In this document: positions 1 through 6,690 of the stretch, piece by piece
Layout: every line of letters starts with the position of its first letter
Position numbering within the stretch: the stretch's first letter is position 1
From: VFZS01 sp964353255
Lineage (GTDB): Bacteria > Acidobacteriota > Terriglobia > Bryobacterales > Bryobacteraceae
Assembly: GCA_964353255.1 (NCBI GenBank)
Contig: CAYGVJ010000165.1
Location: forward strand, 1 to 10,974
Direction of reading: 5' to 3'
DNA length: 10,974 bases
Notes under the pieces: model-generated
What the model was told of the DNA's origin: nothing
Database searches by the model: none
What the model saw: the letters and a program-made list of their open reading frames with translations, nothing else
Translations under genes and position numbers: made by a program

Positions 1-450
1 TTCCGCATGAGCTGATCAGGCGACACGAGGAACCGAAGCCGCCGCTGTGGGTGCGAGTCAAGGACCGCGGCGGCACGGCAGCAGTTTCGGAAGTTGCGCG
101 AGAGGGAGCAATGCGTCTGGCTGCCTCGGTTCTGGCGGGGCGGTCCGTGGGGCGCCCGGCATTTGGAGCGACAGGGGACTCCTGCCTGGCGGTGCGCAAA
201 AAGGACCCGAGATTTCAACACGGATTTCCGTTTTGCCATCCTGGCCAGCATCCATTGTACATCCAACCGCCTCCGTGAGAGCGTTGTTTTTCATCCTTTC
301 CATCCCGAGCGTCTCCGGCGGCCCCGGAGGGGGCCAGCTCTGCCTCGTTCGAGTACGGAAGAACCCAGGCTGGTCACGATGAATCCCACTCGCGGGAACG
401 ACTCTCCTGAGTAAGTGGTCAAAACGGAAATGCGGGTCGAGAGTCTTTCT
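1..450. other. Left-edge region without a supportable gene
   Basis: I see no gene I can support here. One plus-strand frame is open from the left edge (base 3) to about 278 and could be the tail of a gene starting outside the window, but its translation resembles no family I know and it is rich in Arg, Pro and Gly, as random high-GC frames are. The stretch lies downstream of the minus-strand serine hydrolase gene. A weak 7-bp inverted repeat (400-406 and 439-445, loop about 32 nt) sits just past that gene's stop, but it has no T-run and is too weak to call a terminator. Confidence 0.5.
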
Positions 451-2202
451 CTACTGCCGCTTGGCCACGGCGCTGCCCTGAGGCTGGTGGAGCACCATCT
501 CCGTGATGGCGCCCGCGGCCTCCGGCTTGAATTCGACGCTGACGCCGGTCAGCCCCTGAACGTTGAACAGCAGGCCGCGGACGGGAATGAGTTCGCGGGG
601 CGTCTGTCCGGGAGGTTCCAGGAACAGCTTGTTGCCCTCGCGCAGTGACACGGTGAGCGCGGGGCCGGCCAACTGGTACTGGCCGGCCAGCCTCTCCAGC
701 GCCTTGCGGTCCAGTTTGAGCGGCAGGCGCTTGAAAACGATCTCCTTGAGCTGGGACTCGAAGGGGAGCGCCAGGCTGTCGATTTCCCCCTGCAAGCTGG
801 TGGCGAAGTTCACCTTCGTCTTCTGGAGGGGATTCAGCTCGTCCTCGGCCACCTCGAAGACGTCGTAGTGAAAGTGCTTCAACGGCCCGCTCATGCGGTT
901 GTAGGTGAGCTTCAGGTTCTCCTTGTCCGTCTCGATCCTGACGACGCCGTAGCCGGGATGCTCGTAGTCGCCGGCGTACTCCCCCAACGCGTGGGACGGC
1001 TTGGTGCCCTCCCGGCGCACGGTGTAGCCTTTCTTCTTGGCTTCCTCCTGTGCGGCCTCGCCCTTCTTCTGATCCTCCAGGAAGCGCTGGTTCCACGGCG
1101 TCTGGTCCAGCCCCAGCAGCCGGTCAAACACGTTGTAGGCGACGATCTGGGGCAGCGCGGTGCCGCCCCGGTTGACCAGGATCACCGCCCCGATGTTTCT
1201 CTGCGGCAGGAAGGTCACCAGCGCGTTGAAGCCGTCGATGGCCCCGCCGTGCTGCACCATCTTGAAGCCGCGGTAGGTCGAGATGATCCATCCCATCCCG
1301 TAGGCCGAATGCCCCAGTTCCGGCCAGCGCAGGAAGGCGTCGCCGGTGACCATCTGCGGGGTGTGTATCTGAAGGAGGGTGCTCTCGGAGACGACCTGCC
1401 GGGCGCCGGACTTGCCCTTGTTAAGCTGCAACAGCAGGTACCGGCTCAGGTCGTCGGTACAGGAGTTGATCGAGCCGGCCGGCCCGACCTCGTCGAGACC
1501 GCGAAAGGGAATCTCCTTCAGCTCCTCTTTCACCTTCTGGTAGGGGCGGGCAGCGTCGGGATCCTTCTTGGAGTCCTCCACCGAGAAGTTGCTGCGCTTC
1601 ATGTTGAGCGGAGCGAAGATCCGCTGCCGCACCAGGTCCTCCCAGCTCGTGCCGGCAAGCTGGCCGGCCAGGTAGCCGGCGGTCATGAACATGAGGTTGT
1701 TGTATTGGTAGGTGGTGCGTAGGTCCTTCGTCGGCTCGAGATACCGTAGCCGCTCGATCATTTCCTTGCGCGTGAAGGTGGAGTTGTACCACACCAAGTC
1801 GTGGCGGGGCAGTCCGGAGCGGTGCGTCACCAGGTCGCGCGGCGTCAGGCGCTCGGTGGCGACCGGGTCGTACAGCTTGAAGCCCGGCACATAGTCGCGG
1901 ACGGGCTTGTCCCAGTCCAGCTTGCCCTCATCCACCAGTGTGCCCAGCGTGAGCACGGTGAACGATTTGGTGATCGAGCCGATGGCGAACAGCGTCTGGG
2001 GCGTCACCGGCAGTTGCTTCTCGATGTTACGAAAGCCGTAGCCCTTCGAGTGAATGACCTTGCCGTCGTGAACGATGGCCACCGCCGCCCCAGGCATCTT
2101 CCAGTCCTTTATGGCGGCGGTGATGAAAGCGTCGAAGTCGCCCAGGCCAGGCGTCTGCGCCCAGGCAACGGCTGCGATCAACAGCAAGAAAAATCTGCGC
2201 AT
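451..2202 (-). CDS. Secreted serine hydrolase, class C beta-lactamase/PBP4* fold, with DUF3471 tail
   Basis: A 583-residue exported protein of the Beta-lactamase (PF00144) superfamily. The N-terminus is a signal peptide (two Arg, then a Leu/Ile-rich core, ending AVAWAQ near residue 16). The catalytic fold runs from about 20 to 370, with the SxxK nucleophile motif S76-I-T-K79, the second motif Y167-N-N169 and the HGG motif at 318-320 that replaces KTG. This pattern is usual for D-aminopeptidase, esterase or penicillin-binding-like hydrolases rather than true beta-lactamases. Residues from about 405 onward (LGEYAGDYEHPGYG and after) look like DUF3471, and a second beta-rich segment follows. The start is well supported: an AGGAGG ribosome site overlaps the upstream gene's TAA, and the gap to the S9 peptidase gene is only 10 bp, so the two are probably cotranscribed. 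The substrate cannot be told from sequence; peptides or peptidoglycan fragments fit the neighbour. Confidence 0.93.
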   Translation of the reverse strand: MRRFFLLLIAAVAWAQTPGLGDFDAFITAAIKDWKMPGAAVAIVHDGKVIHSKGYGFRNIEKQLPVTPQTLFAIGSITKSFTVLTLGTLVDEGKLDWDKPVRDYVPGFKLYDPVATERLTPRDLVTHRSGLPRHDLVWYNSTFTRKEMIERLRYLEPTKDLRTTYQYNNLMFMTAGYLAGQLAGTSWEDLVRQRIFAPLNMKRSNFSVEDSKKDPDAARPYQKVKEELKEIPFRGLDEVGPAGSINSCTDDLSRYLLLQLNKGKSGARQVVSESTLLQIHTPQMVTGDAFLRWPELGHSAYGMGWIISTYRGFKMVQHGGAIDGFNALVTFLPQRNIGAVILVNRGGTALPQIVAYNVFDRLLGLDQTPWNQRFLEDQKKGEAAQEEAKKKGYTVRREGTKPSHALGEYAGDYEHPGYGVVRIETDKENLKLTYNRMSGPLKHFHYDVFEVAEDELNPLQKTKVNFATSLQGEIDSLALPFESQLKEIVFKRLPLKLDRKALERLAGQYQLAGPALTVSLREGNKLFLEPPGQTPRELIPVRGLLFNVQGLTGVSVEFKPEAAGAITEMVLHQPQGSAVAKRQ

Positions 2203-2212
2203 TTCTCCTCCT

Positions 2213-4267
2213 TTACTGCAACAGGTACTGCTTCAGCCACGCCTGCACTTCCTGGTAGAAGAAGCGGCTGTCCTCCCCGCGCATGATCCAGTGGTTGGCT
2301 TCCTCGAAGACGATCAGGCGGCTGGGGACGCGCAGCCGCTGGAGCACGCTCCAGTTCTCCAGGGTCTGGTTCAGCGGCACGCGGAAGTCGCGCTCGCCCA
2401 CTGTCACCAGGATCGGGGTGCGGAAGTTCTTGGCGTAGCGAATGGGATTCTGCTCGCGCCAAACCGGGCCTTGCTCCCAGGGCGGCCCGCCGGCGCCCAC
2501 CTCGCGGTGGTAGATCGTGTCGGAGGTGCCCCACTGGGACTCCAGGTTGACAAGGCCGGCGTGGCTGATCAGGCAGCGATAGCGCGTGGTGGTGGCTTCG
2601 AGCCAGTTGGCCAGGTGACCGCCGTAGCTGGCGCCGCCGGCGGCCTGGCGCGTCCCGTCGATGAAGGGGAAACGGCGGATGGCTTCGTCGGCGGCTTCGT
2701 TGATCTCCTCGCCAGGGCCGCGGAAGGGGTCGCCCTGAATCTCCTGCGCGAACTTCTCGCCGAAACCGGTCGAGCCGGTGTAGTTGGTGAGCAACACCAC
2801 GTATCCCGGCGCGGCCAGCAGGTGGTAGTTCCAGCGCAGCACGAATTGGTCGCGCCACATGCCGTGCGGCCCCCCGTGCAGCAGCACGAACAGCGGGTAC
2901 TTCTTGGTCTCGTCGAAGCTCGGCGGCAGGGCGATCATGTTGTGGATCCGCTTGCCCCGCTGGCTGGTGAACCAGAAGTGGCGCAAGGGCTGCCAGTCGA
3001 TCGCGGCGGCCTGCTCGCGATTGAATCCCGTTAGGAAGGCGTGCTGCCCGGTGGCGGGATTGACGCGGATGATCTCCGGCGGGCTGATGGCGCTCTCCCA
3101 GTTGGCCAGCGGCAGGGCGGCAGGGGCCTTCTCCGCCACGGCCAGGTTGGTGCAGGCGCCAGTCGTGACGTCCATCACCGGACGCACGGCGCCGCCGGAG
3201 GCGGGCAGCGCAAACAGCTTTTCGTGACCGGCTTCCTCGGCGGTCAGGAAGATGGTCTTGCTGTCCGGGCTGAAGGCGAGACTGCTGACCGAGCGGTCCC
3301 AGTTGTCGGTGACCACGGTGCGATCGGTCGAGTTGGGCCAGGCAAACACGGCCAGGCGATCCAGGTTGTAGATCTTCCCGGTCTGCCGCTCGAAGAGGCA
3401 GAAGAGAGCCTTGCCGTCGGGCCGGAAGACGGGTCTGGAGTAACTGTCTTTGCCGGAGGTGATCCGGCGCGGCTCGCCGCCCGCAGCCGGTATCACGTAC
3501 AGGTGGGTGCTCACGAAGTCGTAGGCCGCGGCGTTGCGGTTGGTGGTGGCGACGAAGACGATCGAGTGCCCGTCGGGCGTCCATACGGCATCCAGGTTGT
3601 CCGGCCCGCCCATCGGGTTGGGCCGCCCGCCGAAGCCGGGCTCGGCCCCCAGCTTCGTGCCGGCCAGCAGGTCGCGCGCCGGAGCGCTGGGCTCCAGCGT
3701 CTGCACAAACAGGTGCGTCTGGGTGTCTTCGAGCCAGCGATCCCAGTGGCGTATGGGGAAACCAGTGTAGACGCGGGCCCGGTACTTGCGGGCCTTCCGC
3801 TCGGACGCCCGGGGGTCCACGTTGCTGGTGAACAGCAGCGCCCCTCCGTCGGGCCTCCAGCGCGGGGAGGCGGCGCCGGTTTCTAGCGACGTCACTCGCT
3901 GGGCCTCGCCGCCCGAGGCGACGTCCAATACATAGATCTGCGCCGCTTCGTCGCCTTCACGCCGCGCCGAGAACGCCAGACGCCGGCTGTCCGGGCTCCA
4001 GGCTGCGCCGCTCTCGGCGCCCTTGGTGAAGGTCAGGCGGCGCGGTTTGGCGCTCGAGTCGGCGGGCACGATCCAGAGGTCCGATACCTGGTCCCTCTCG
4101 TCGTAAGCCGGTTCGGTGAGCGAGAAGGCCACCCATTTGCCGTCCGGGCTCGGAAGAGGCGCGCCGACCCGCTTCATGAGCCACATAGTTTCGTGGGTGA
4201 GGGGAACCCTGGCGGCAGTGGCGCTGAGGGCGGCGGCCAGGAGGATCGAGATGCCTGGAAAGCTCAT
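2213..4267 (-). CDS. Secreted S9 family prolyl oligopeptidase (DPP5-like)
   Basis: A 684-residue serine peptidase of MEROPS family S9, closest in motif style to S9C/dipeptidyl-peptidase 5. A short signal peptide ends near residue 19. Residues 30-430 are WD40/TolB-like beta-propeller repeats, with recurring SPDG/SPDS/RPDG blade motifs at about 40, 91, 138, 230, 283 and 333. The C-terminal alpha/beta hydrolase domain carries the HGGP oxyanion motif (464-467), the nucleophile elbow G545-A-S547-Y-G-G550, the Asp in GERDFRVP (D627) and the His in EANHW (H659), so the triad is complete. It is expected to cleave short peptides in the periplasm. The ATG overlaps the TGA of a 52-codon ORF (ATGA), and its own Shine-Dalgarno is weak (GAGG about 13 nt upstream), so translational coupling is likely. 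Its first 44 codons recur as a broken copy near 7.7 kb. Confidence 0.95.
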   Translation of the reverse strand: MSFPGISILLAAALSATAARVPLTHETMWLMKRVGAPLPSPDGKWVAFSLTEPAYDERDQVSDLWIVPADSSAKPRRLTFTKGAESGAAWSPDSRRLAFSARREGDEAAQIYVLDVASGGEAQRVTSLETGAASPRWRPDGGALLFTSNVDPRASERKARKYRARVYTGFPIRHWDRWLEDTQTHLFVQTLEPSAPARDLLAGTKLGAEPGFGGRPNPMGGPDNLDAVWTPDGHSIVFVATTNRNAAAYDFVSTHLYVIPAAGGEPRRITSGKDSYSRPVFRPDGKALFCLFERQTGKIYNLDRLAVFAWPNSTDRTVVTDNWDRSVSSLAFSPDSKTIFLTAEEAGHEKLFALPASGGAVRPVMDVTTGACTNLAVAEKAPAALPLANWESAISPPEIIRVNPATGQHAFLTGFNREQAAAIDWQPLRHFWFTSQRGKRIHNMIALPPSFDETKKYPLFVLLHGGPHGMWRDQFVLRWNYHLLAAPGYVVLLTNYTGSTGFGEKFAQEIQGDPFRGPGEEINEAADEAIRRFPFIDGTRQAAGGASYGGHLANWLEATTTRYRCLISHAGLVNLESQWGTSDTIYHREVGAGGPPWEQGPVWREQNPIRYAKNFRTPILVTVGERDFRVPLNQTLENWSVLQRLRVPSRLIVFEEANHWIMRGEDSRFFYQEVQAWLKQYLLQ

Positions 4268-4422
4268 AGTGGGGATGATACCTCGGCGGCTGGGAGGGGC
4301 GCGGGGGGGGGAGCGATTTGGCTTTGTTCTGTCATTTTTAATGTTGGGGCGGCGCGGCGGAAGGCGAGGCCGTGCTTGTGGGCGTTGCGGCGGTTGGCTT
4401 CGAGCTTTTGCTGGCTGGGCAT
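4264..4422 (-). CDS. 52-aa ORF, collapsed relic of an acidobacterial small-protein family, coupled to the S9 gene
   Basis: This short ORF has a good GGAGG ribosome site and ends in an ATGA overlap with the start of the S9 peptidase. The N-terminus (MPSQQKLEANRRNA, then HKHGLAFR) resembles a conserved family in which an ANRRNA segment is followed by a STGPRTPEGK-type motif and then a second RNA-KHGL segment (family knowledge from memory). Here the middle motif is missing, as if the two NA-containing repeats had fused by an internal deletion. The rest (residues 23-52) is Ala/Pro-rich and crosses a run of C residues, so it may be out of the original frame. It may now act only as a leader peptide feeding ribosomes to the peptidase start. 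The function of the full-length family is unknown to me. It could also be a spurious ORF, but the ribosome site and overlap argue against that. Confidence 0.5.
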   Translation of the reverse strand: MPSQQKLEANRRNAHKHGLAFRRAAPTLKMTEQSQIAPPPAPLPAAEVSSPL

Positions 4423-4428
4423 AGTACG

Positions 4429-4433
4429 CCTCC
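4429..4433 (-). promoter_or_regulatory. Ribosome binding site GGAGG of the 52-aa leader ORF
   Basis: Read on the minus strand, GGAGG lies 6 nt before the ATG at 4422. It is the only strong Shine-Dalgarno ahead of the peptidase operon, which suggests that ribosomes load here and reach the S9 start by coupling. Confidence 0.55.
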
Positions 4434-4886
4434 GGCTACAGGGTAAGGGGCGGTGGGCGGTCCGGAGCGGATGGGCGGGGCAAGTGGCTGAGGCGAGGGC
4501 AGAAAAAGGGTTGGGGGCGGGGGGAATGACATCCAAGGACCGGAAACAGCCCGGCGGGGCGCGGTGTTGTTGACTTCCAGGTTGAGCGGGAGCATCATAA
4601 ATCGTACTCCTGTGGCCAGCGCCAGGATTTCGGGGAGGCCAGAGCGTAATGAACAACTGCACCGCGTATCGTCGGTCGCCGTTGGGGCTGTTGCCCGGCC
4701 AAACCGTGGCAGCCGAGGGCTTCACAGCCCGCTGGACGGGATGCCGCAGGTTGTCGGAATCGAGAGGCAAGGAATTATGCGGACCCGCCGGTCGGCCTGA
4801 TACTCCGGAGGTAGATTGTCGAATGGAGCGCAACTGGTTGCAATGGAAGCACTCGCGGCCCGCGGGCTCCAGGAGGCCGTTTCGTC
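4434..4886. other. Intergenic stretch between the peptidase operon and the cassette array
   Basis: I see no convincing gene here. Long frames are open on both strands, but they are Pro/Arg/Ser-rich and match no family I recognise. The promoter of the minus-strand operon should lie here, but I cannot pick -35/-10 boxes with confidence. On the plus strand, 4702-4737 translates as NRGSRGLHSPLD, which resembles the extreme C-terminus of integron integrases (listed as a finding). Confidence 0.4.
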
Positions 4887-4939
4887 TTAGGCCGACCGCG
4901 ACGGGGTTTATGCAGATCGGCCTAAACACATAGTTAGGC
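4887..4939 (+). other. First recombination site of the cassette array: R' core GTTAGGC (attC- or attI-like)
   Basis: GTTAGGC at 4933-4939 fits the GTTRRRY core at which integron cassettes join. Just upstream, TTAGGCCGA (4887-4895) and TCGGCCTAA (4917-4925) form a perfect 9-bp inverted repeat, and GCCTAA (4920-4925) can also pair with the core TTAGGC (4934-4939). I cannot see a clean R'' box at the expected distance, so this could be a degenerate attC of a lost cassette or an attI site. By analogy with the later sites, the first cassette would begin after the G at 4933. Confidence 0.45.
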
Positions 4940-4957
4940 GGACATGAGGAGGATCCA

Positions 4958-5437
4958 ATGAACGCCAAGGAGGTCTTAGCGGGGCTCGGCGGGCTGCTGA
5001 TTATTGGGGCGATGCTCTTGGTAGGGGCCGCCATCGGGGCTGTTTTCATCTTTGGCAGCGCGTGGGCCAGCTCAAAACTCCTTCCTTGGTTTTCAATCCT
5101 GACCTTGTTCGCATTCGGATTCGTGGTGTTCATCGTCCTCCCACTGGCCATTCCCAGAGCAACACGGGGCTTTTCGAGCGTCGCGCTGTTCATCTCGTCT
5201 TACGTGTTCGGGGCAACTCTCTGGATGGAAGGTCTTTTGCTAACGCTGTCCCTCTGGGGAGTTGGTGCTGTGGTCATCGGCCTCTTTATAGTTGGCGTCG
5301 GAGTCGTTCCAATCGCGATGTTGGCGACGCTGCTCAAGGGCATGTGGGGGCCACTGATCGAGCTCGTGCTTCTCACCATCATGACCTTTGCCAGTAGGAT
5401 CGGCGCGATGTCTCTCGCTGAGACGCTGGAAGGCTGA
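4958..5437 (+). CDS. Cassette-borne integral membrane protein, unknown function
   Basis: A 159-residue, very hydrophobic protein with about four or five predicted membrane segments (roughly residues 8-37, 43-66, 74-101, 103-127 and 130-150). A polar loop near 67-73 (PRATRGF) separates the second and third. The start has a strong AGGAGG ribosome site 6 nt upstream and lies 25 bp after a GTTAGGC cassette junction, as expected for the first gene of an integron cassette. I see no catalytic motif, and there is no cleavable signal peptide. The next gene begins 4 bp after its stop, so the two share one cassette and one transcript. Similar hypothetical membrane proteins are common in environmental cassette arrays (from memory). 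The function is not recognised. Confidence 0.75.
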   Translation: MNAKEVLAGLGGLLIIGAMLLVGAAIGAVFIFGSAWASSKLLPWFSILTLFAFGFVVFIVLPLAIPRATRGFSSVALFISSYVFGATLWMEGLLLTLSLWGVGAVVIGLFIVGVGVVPIAMLATLLKGMWGPLIELVLLTIMTFASRIGAMSLAETLEG

Positions 5438-5441
5438 GAAG

Positions 5442-5786
5442 GTGAGAAGAATCTGGGTTGCACAAGTAATCGCCAGCGTTATGTTGCTTTGGGCACTCAA
5501 TCCAAACAACCCGTACGGATACTACAGTTTGCTTCGCTGGGTCTGTTGCGCGGTATTTGCTTATCTTGCCTTTCAAGCGTTCGCCCAAGAGAAGCAAGGT
5601 TGGCTTTGGGTTCTGGGAATCACGGCTGCGGTCTACAACCCGATCATCCGAGTCCACATGACCCGGGAGATTTGGTCAGTCATAAACGTCATCACAATCG
5701 GGATTGCGGTGGCATCCATTTTCGGCCTTAAGGCGAATGACAACACACATACACCGCCTAACAAACAGGTGCAGCTGACGCGCTGA
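5442..5786 (+). CDS. DUF6804-like small membrane protein, second gene of the same cassette
   Basis: With a GTG start this gives 114 residues and four membrane segments (about 5-20, 29-47, 53-69 and 76-95). The pattern PYGYYSLLRW, a W-rich turn, then YNPIIRVHMTREIW is what I recall for DUF6804-type proteins; the family has no known function. I chose GTG 5442 because GGAAGG lies 8 nt upstream and the gap to the previous stop is 4 bp. An ATG at 5388 in the same frame would overlap the previous gene by 50 bp and add a non-hydrophobic leader. The last nine residues (ending NKQVQLTR) are encoded by the 5' arm of the attC site, a typical sign of a cassette gene whose reading frame runs into the recombination site. 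Confidence 0.75.
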   Translation: MRRIWVAQVIASVMLLWALNPNNPYGYYSLLRWVCCAVFAYLAFQAFAQEKQGWLWVLGITAAVYNPIIRVHMTREIWSVINVITIGIAVASIFGLKANDNTHTPPNKQVQLTR

Positions 5787-6117
5787 ACGCGCGCTGGTGA
5801 TTTGTAATCACTACTGTCCGGCTAATGACCCGACGAGCGCTCGTATGTCGCTGATAATGCACTGGTTATGCGGCATTCGCAGTGGAAACGATTTGAATTG
5901 CGAAAGTTCTGTCGCGTTGACACGAAAGGGGTTGCGCACTGATGGGGCACGGGGGAACCTCAATTCCTACACATTTTCAAAACACGCCGTGACTTACGGA
6001 GGGCCCGTCTTCATTGAGTTTCGTAGCGTATTCGTCCCGGAAACACTTACCGGTAGACCGCAAGTGCTTGATTCTAACAATCTTATAGCCGGACAGCAGT
6101 GATTTGTAATGTTAGGT
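5756..6117 (+). other. attC site of cassette A, interrupted by a MITE-like insertion
   Basis: R'' GCCTAAC lies at 5756-5762 and R' GTTAGGT at 6111-6117. The 5' part folds as an attC hairpin: CAGC 5772-5775 with GCTG 5793-5796, and CGCG 5779-5782 with CGCG 5788-5791. The two core boxes are separated by an inserted element. If that element and one copy of its 9-bp direct repeat are removed, the site is about 60 bp long, a standard attC length. The cassette thus spans 4934-6111 and carries both membrane-protein genes. Confidence 0.7.
5809..6101. mobile_element. MITE-like element inserted in attC
   Basis: Inverted termini CACTACTGTCCGGCTA (5809-5824) and TAGCCGGACAGCAGTG (6086-6101) match at 15 of 16 positions. 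Both are flanked directly by ATTTGTAAT (5800-5808 and 6102-6110), a 9-bp candidate target duplication. The true ends are slightly ambiguous, because the direct repeat can be read as GTGATTTGTAAT, which overlaps the inverted repeat. The interior is too short for a transposase, and its open frames resemble none, so it would be moved in trans. The 9-bp duplication and the CTGTCCGG-type terminus suggest an IS4-superfamily parent, but this is inference. Confidence 0.7.
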
Positions 6118-6142
6118 AGCCGAAGGCCAATGTGAGGTCATC

Positions 6143-6670
6143 ATGTGGACGATCGTTGCGATCATCATCGCGGGTGCATGGACCTTCTTCTTCGCCCAGC
6201 GTCGGCCCCTCGCAAAAACCGTGGACCGGGGCGAAGTAGCCATCCTGAAGCCTTTGGCGATCACTTATTTGGCGCTCACGGCGGCGTTCGGCTTCACGCG
6301 CGCCTGGCTCATGGCTTTCTCCTCAGCAGCGCCGTGGCTCGTGAACGGCGTAGTCGGAGCCTCTCTGCATAAGGGTCGCAGCTTCAATGAACTCGCAGGT
6401 GGCACGATCCAGTGCATGCAGAAGGGTCCCCGCCTCGAGCCGTCGTGTGCTGAGTCTCACGGATTGGCCCCTGTTCTCTCCGTGGCGGCCACTGTTCTCG
6501 GCCTTCTGTTCTTTGCTGCCCTCCTCTGCCGCGCTTTCCGCTGGTGCCTGGCTCTCGCAGCCGCCTTCGTCTCGGCCTCTATCCTCATGGTTCTCTGGTC
6601 ATTCGTCATCGCCTACCAACCGAAGAAGGCGTTGGGCGCACGAGGCTGCCGCCTAGACCCGAGTCGTTAG
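6143..6670 (+). CDS. Cassette-borne membrane protein, unknown function
   Basis: A 175-residue protein with four likely membrane segments (about 2-18, 37-59, 108-129 and 133-157). A central polar loop (about 75-107) contains Cys91 and Cys102, which could pair if the loop is periplasmic. The start is supported by GAGG 5 nt upstream and by its position 25 bp after the GTTAGGT junction at 6111-6117. The TAG stop lies inside the next core box GTTAGAC (6666-6672), so the last 18 or so residues are encoded by the attC-like region. The gene fills cassette B (6112-6666). I do not recognise the family and see no enzymatic motif. Confidence 0.7.
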   Translation: MWTIVAIIIAGAWTFFFAQRRPLAKTVDRGEVAILKPLAITYLALTAAFGFTRAWLMAFSSAAPWLVNGVVGASLHKGRSFNELAGGTIQCMQKGPRLEPSCAESHGLAPVLSVAATVLGLLFFAALLCRAFRWCLALAAAFVSASILMVLWSFVIAYQPKKALGARGCRLDPSR

Positions 6671-6672
6671 AC
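6611..6672 (+). other. Degenerate attC site of cassette B
   Basis: R' GTTAGAC is clear at 6666-6672. The best R'' candidate is GCCTACC (6611-6617), one base from GCCTAAC and at the right distance for a 62-bp site. The internal arms pair poorly, so this attC is either decayed or not folded as I suppose. The coding frame of the preceding gene runs through it. Confidence 0.45.
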
Positions 6673-6690
6673 TACCGAGCTGGAGTCGCC

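Noticed and set aside
3..278. Open frame entering from the left edge, possible gene tail
   Set aside because: No family resemblance, Arg/Pro-rich and atypical; the left context is missing, so it cannot be supported.
868..1722. Long plus-strand open frame opposite the serine hydrolase (also long frames opposite the S9 and M28 genes)
   Set aside because: These are antisense shadows caused by high GC codon use; the minus-strand frames carry full catalytic motifs.
4887..4925. 9-bp perfect inverted repeat read as a transcription terminator
   Set aside because: No T-run on either strand follows, and its position next to a GTTRRRY core fits a recombination site better.
4649..4933. Plus-strand ORF ending with TAG at the first core box, possible extra cassette gene
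   Set aside because: No ribosome site at its start and no recognisable features; the stop falling on the core box is suggestive but not enough.
4264..5193. A 309-codon minus-strand open frame across the whole region, beginning antisense to the first cassette gene
   Set aside because: Its first third is the antisense of a clear membrane-protein gene, and the middle is Pro/Arg/Ser-rich without family likeness. Only the last 52 codons have a ribosome site and recognisable motif, so only those are kept.
5797..6102. 101-codon open frame inside the MITE-like element
   Set aside because: It starts in the direct repeat and ends in the right terminus, has no ribosome site and shows no transposase motif.
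6544..6690. N-terminal extension of the zinc-finger cassette gene from an upstream ATG
   Set aside because: It would lie inside the previous gene and cross the cassette junction; the ATG at 6691 has its own ribosome site within the cassette.
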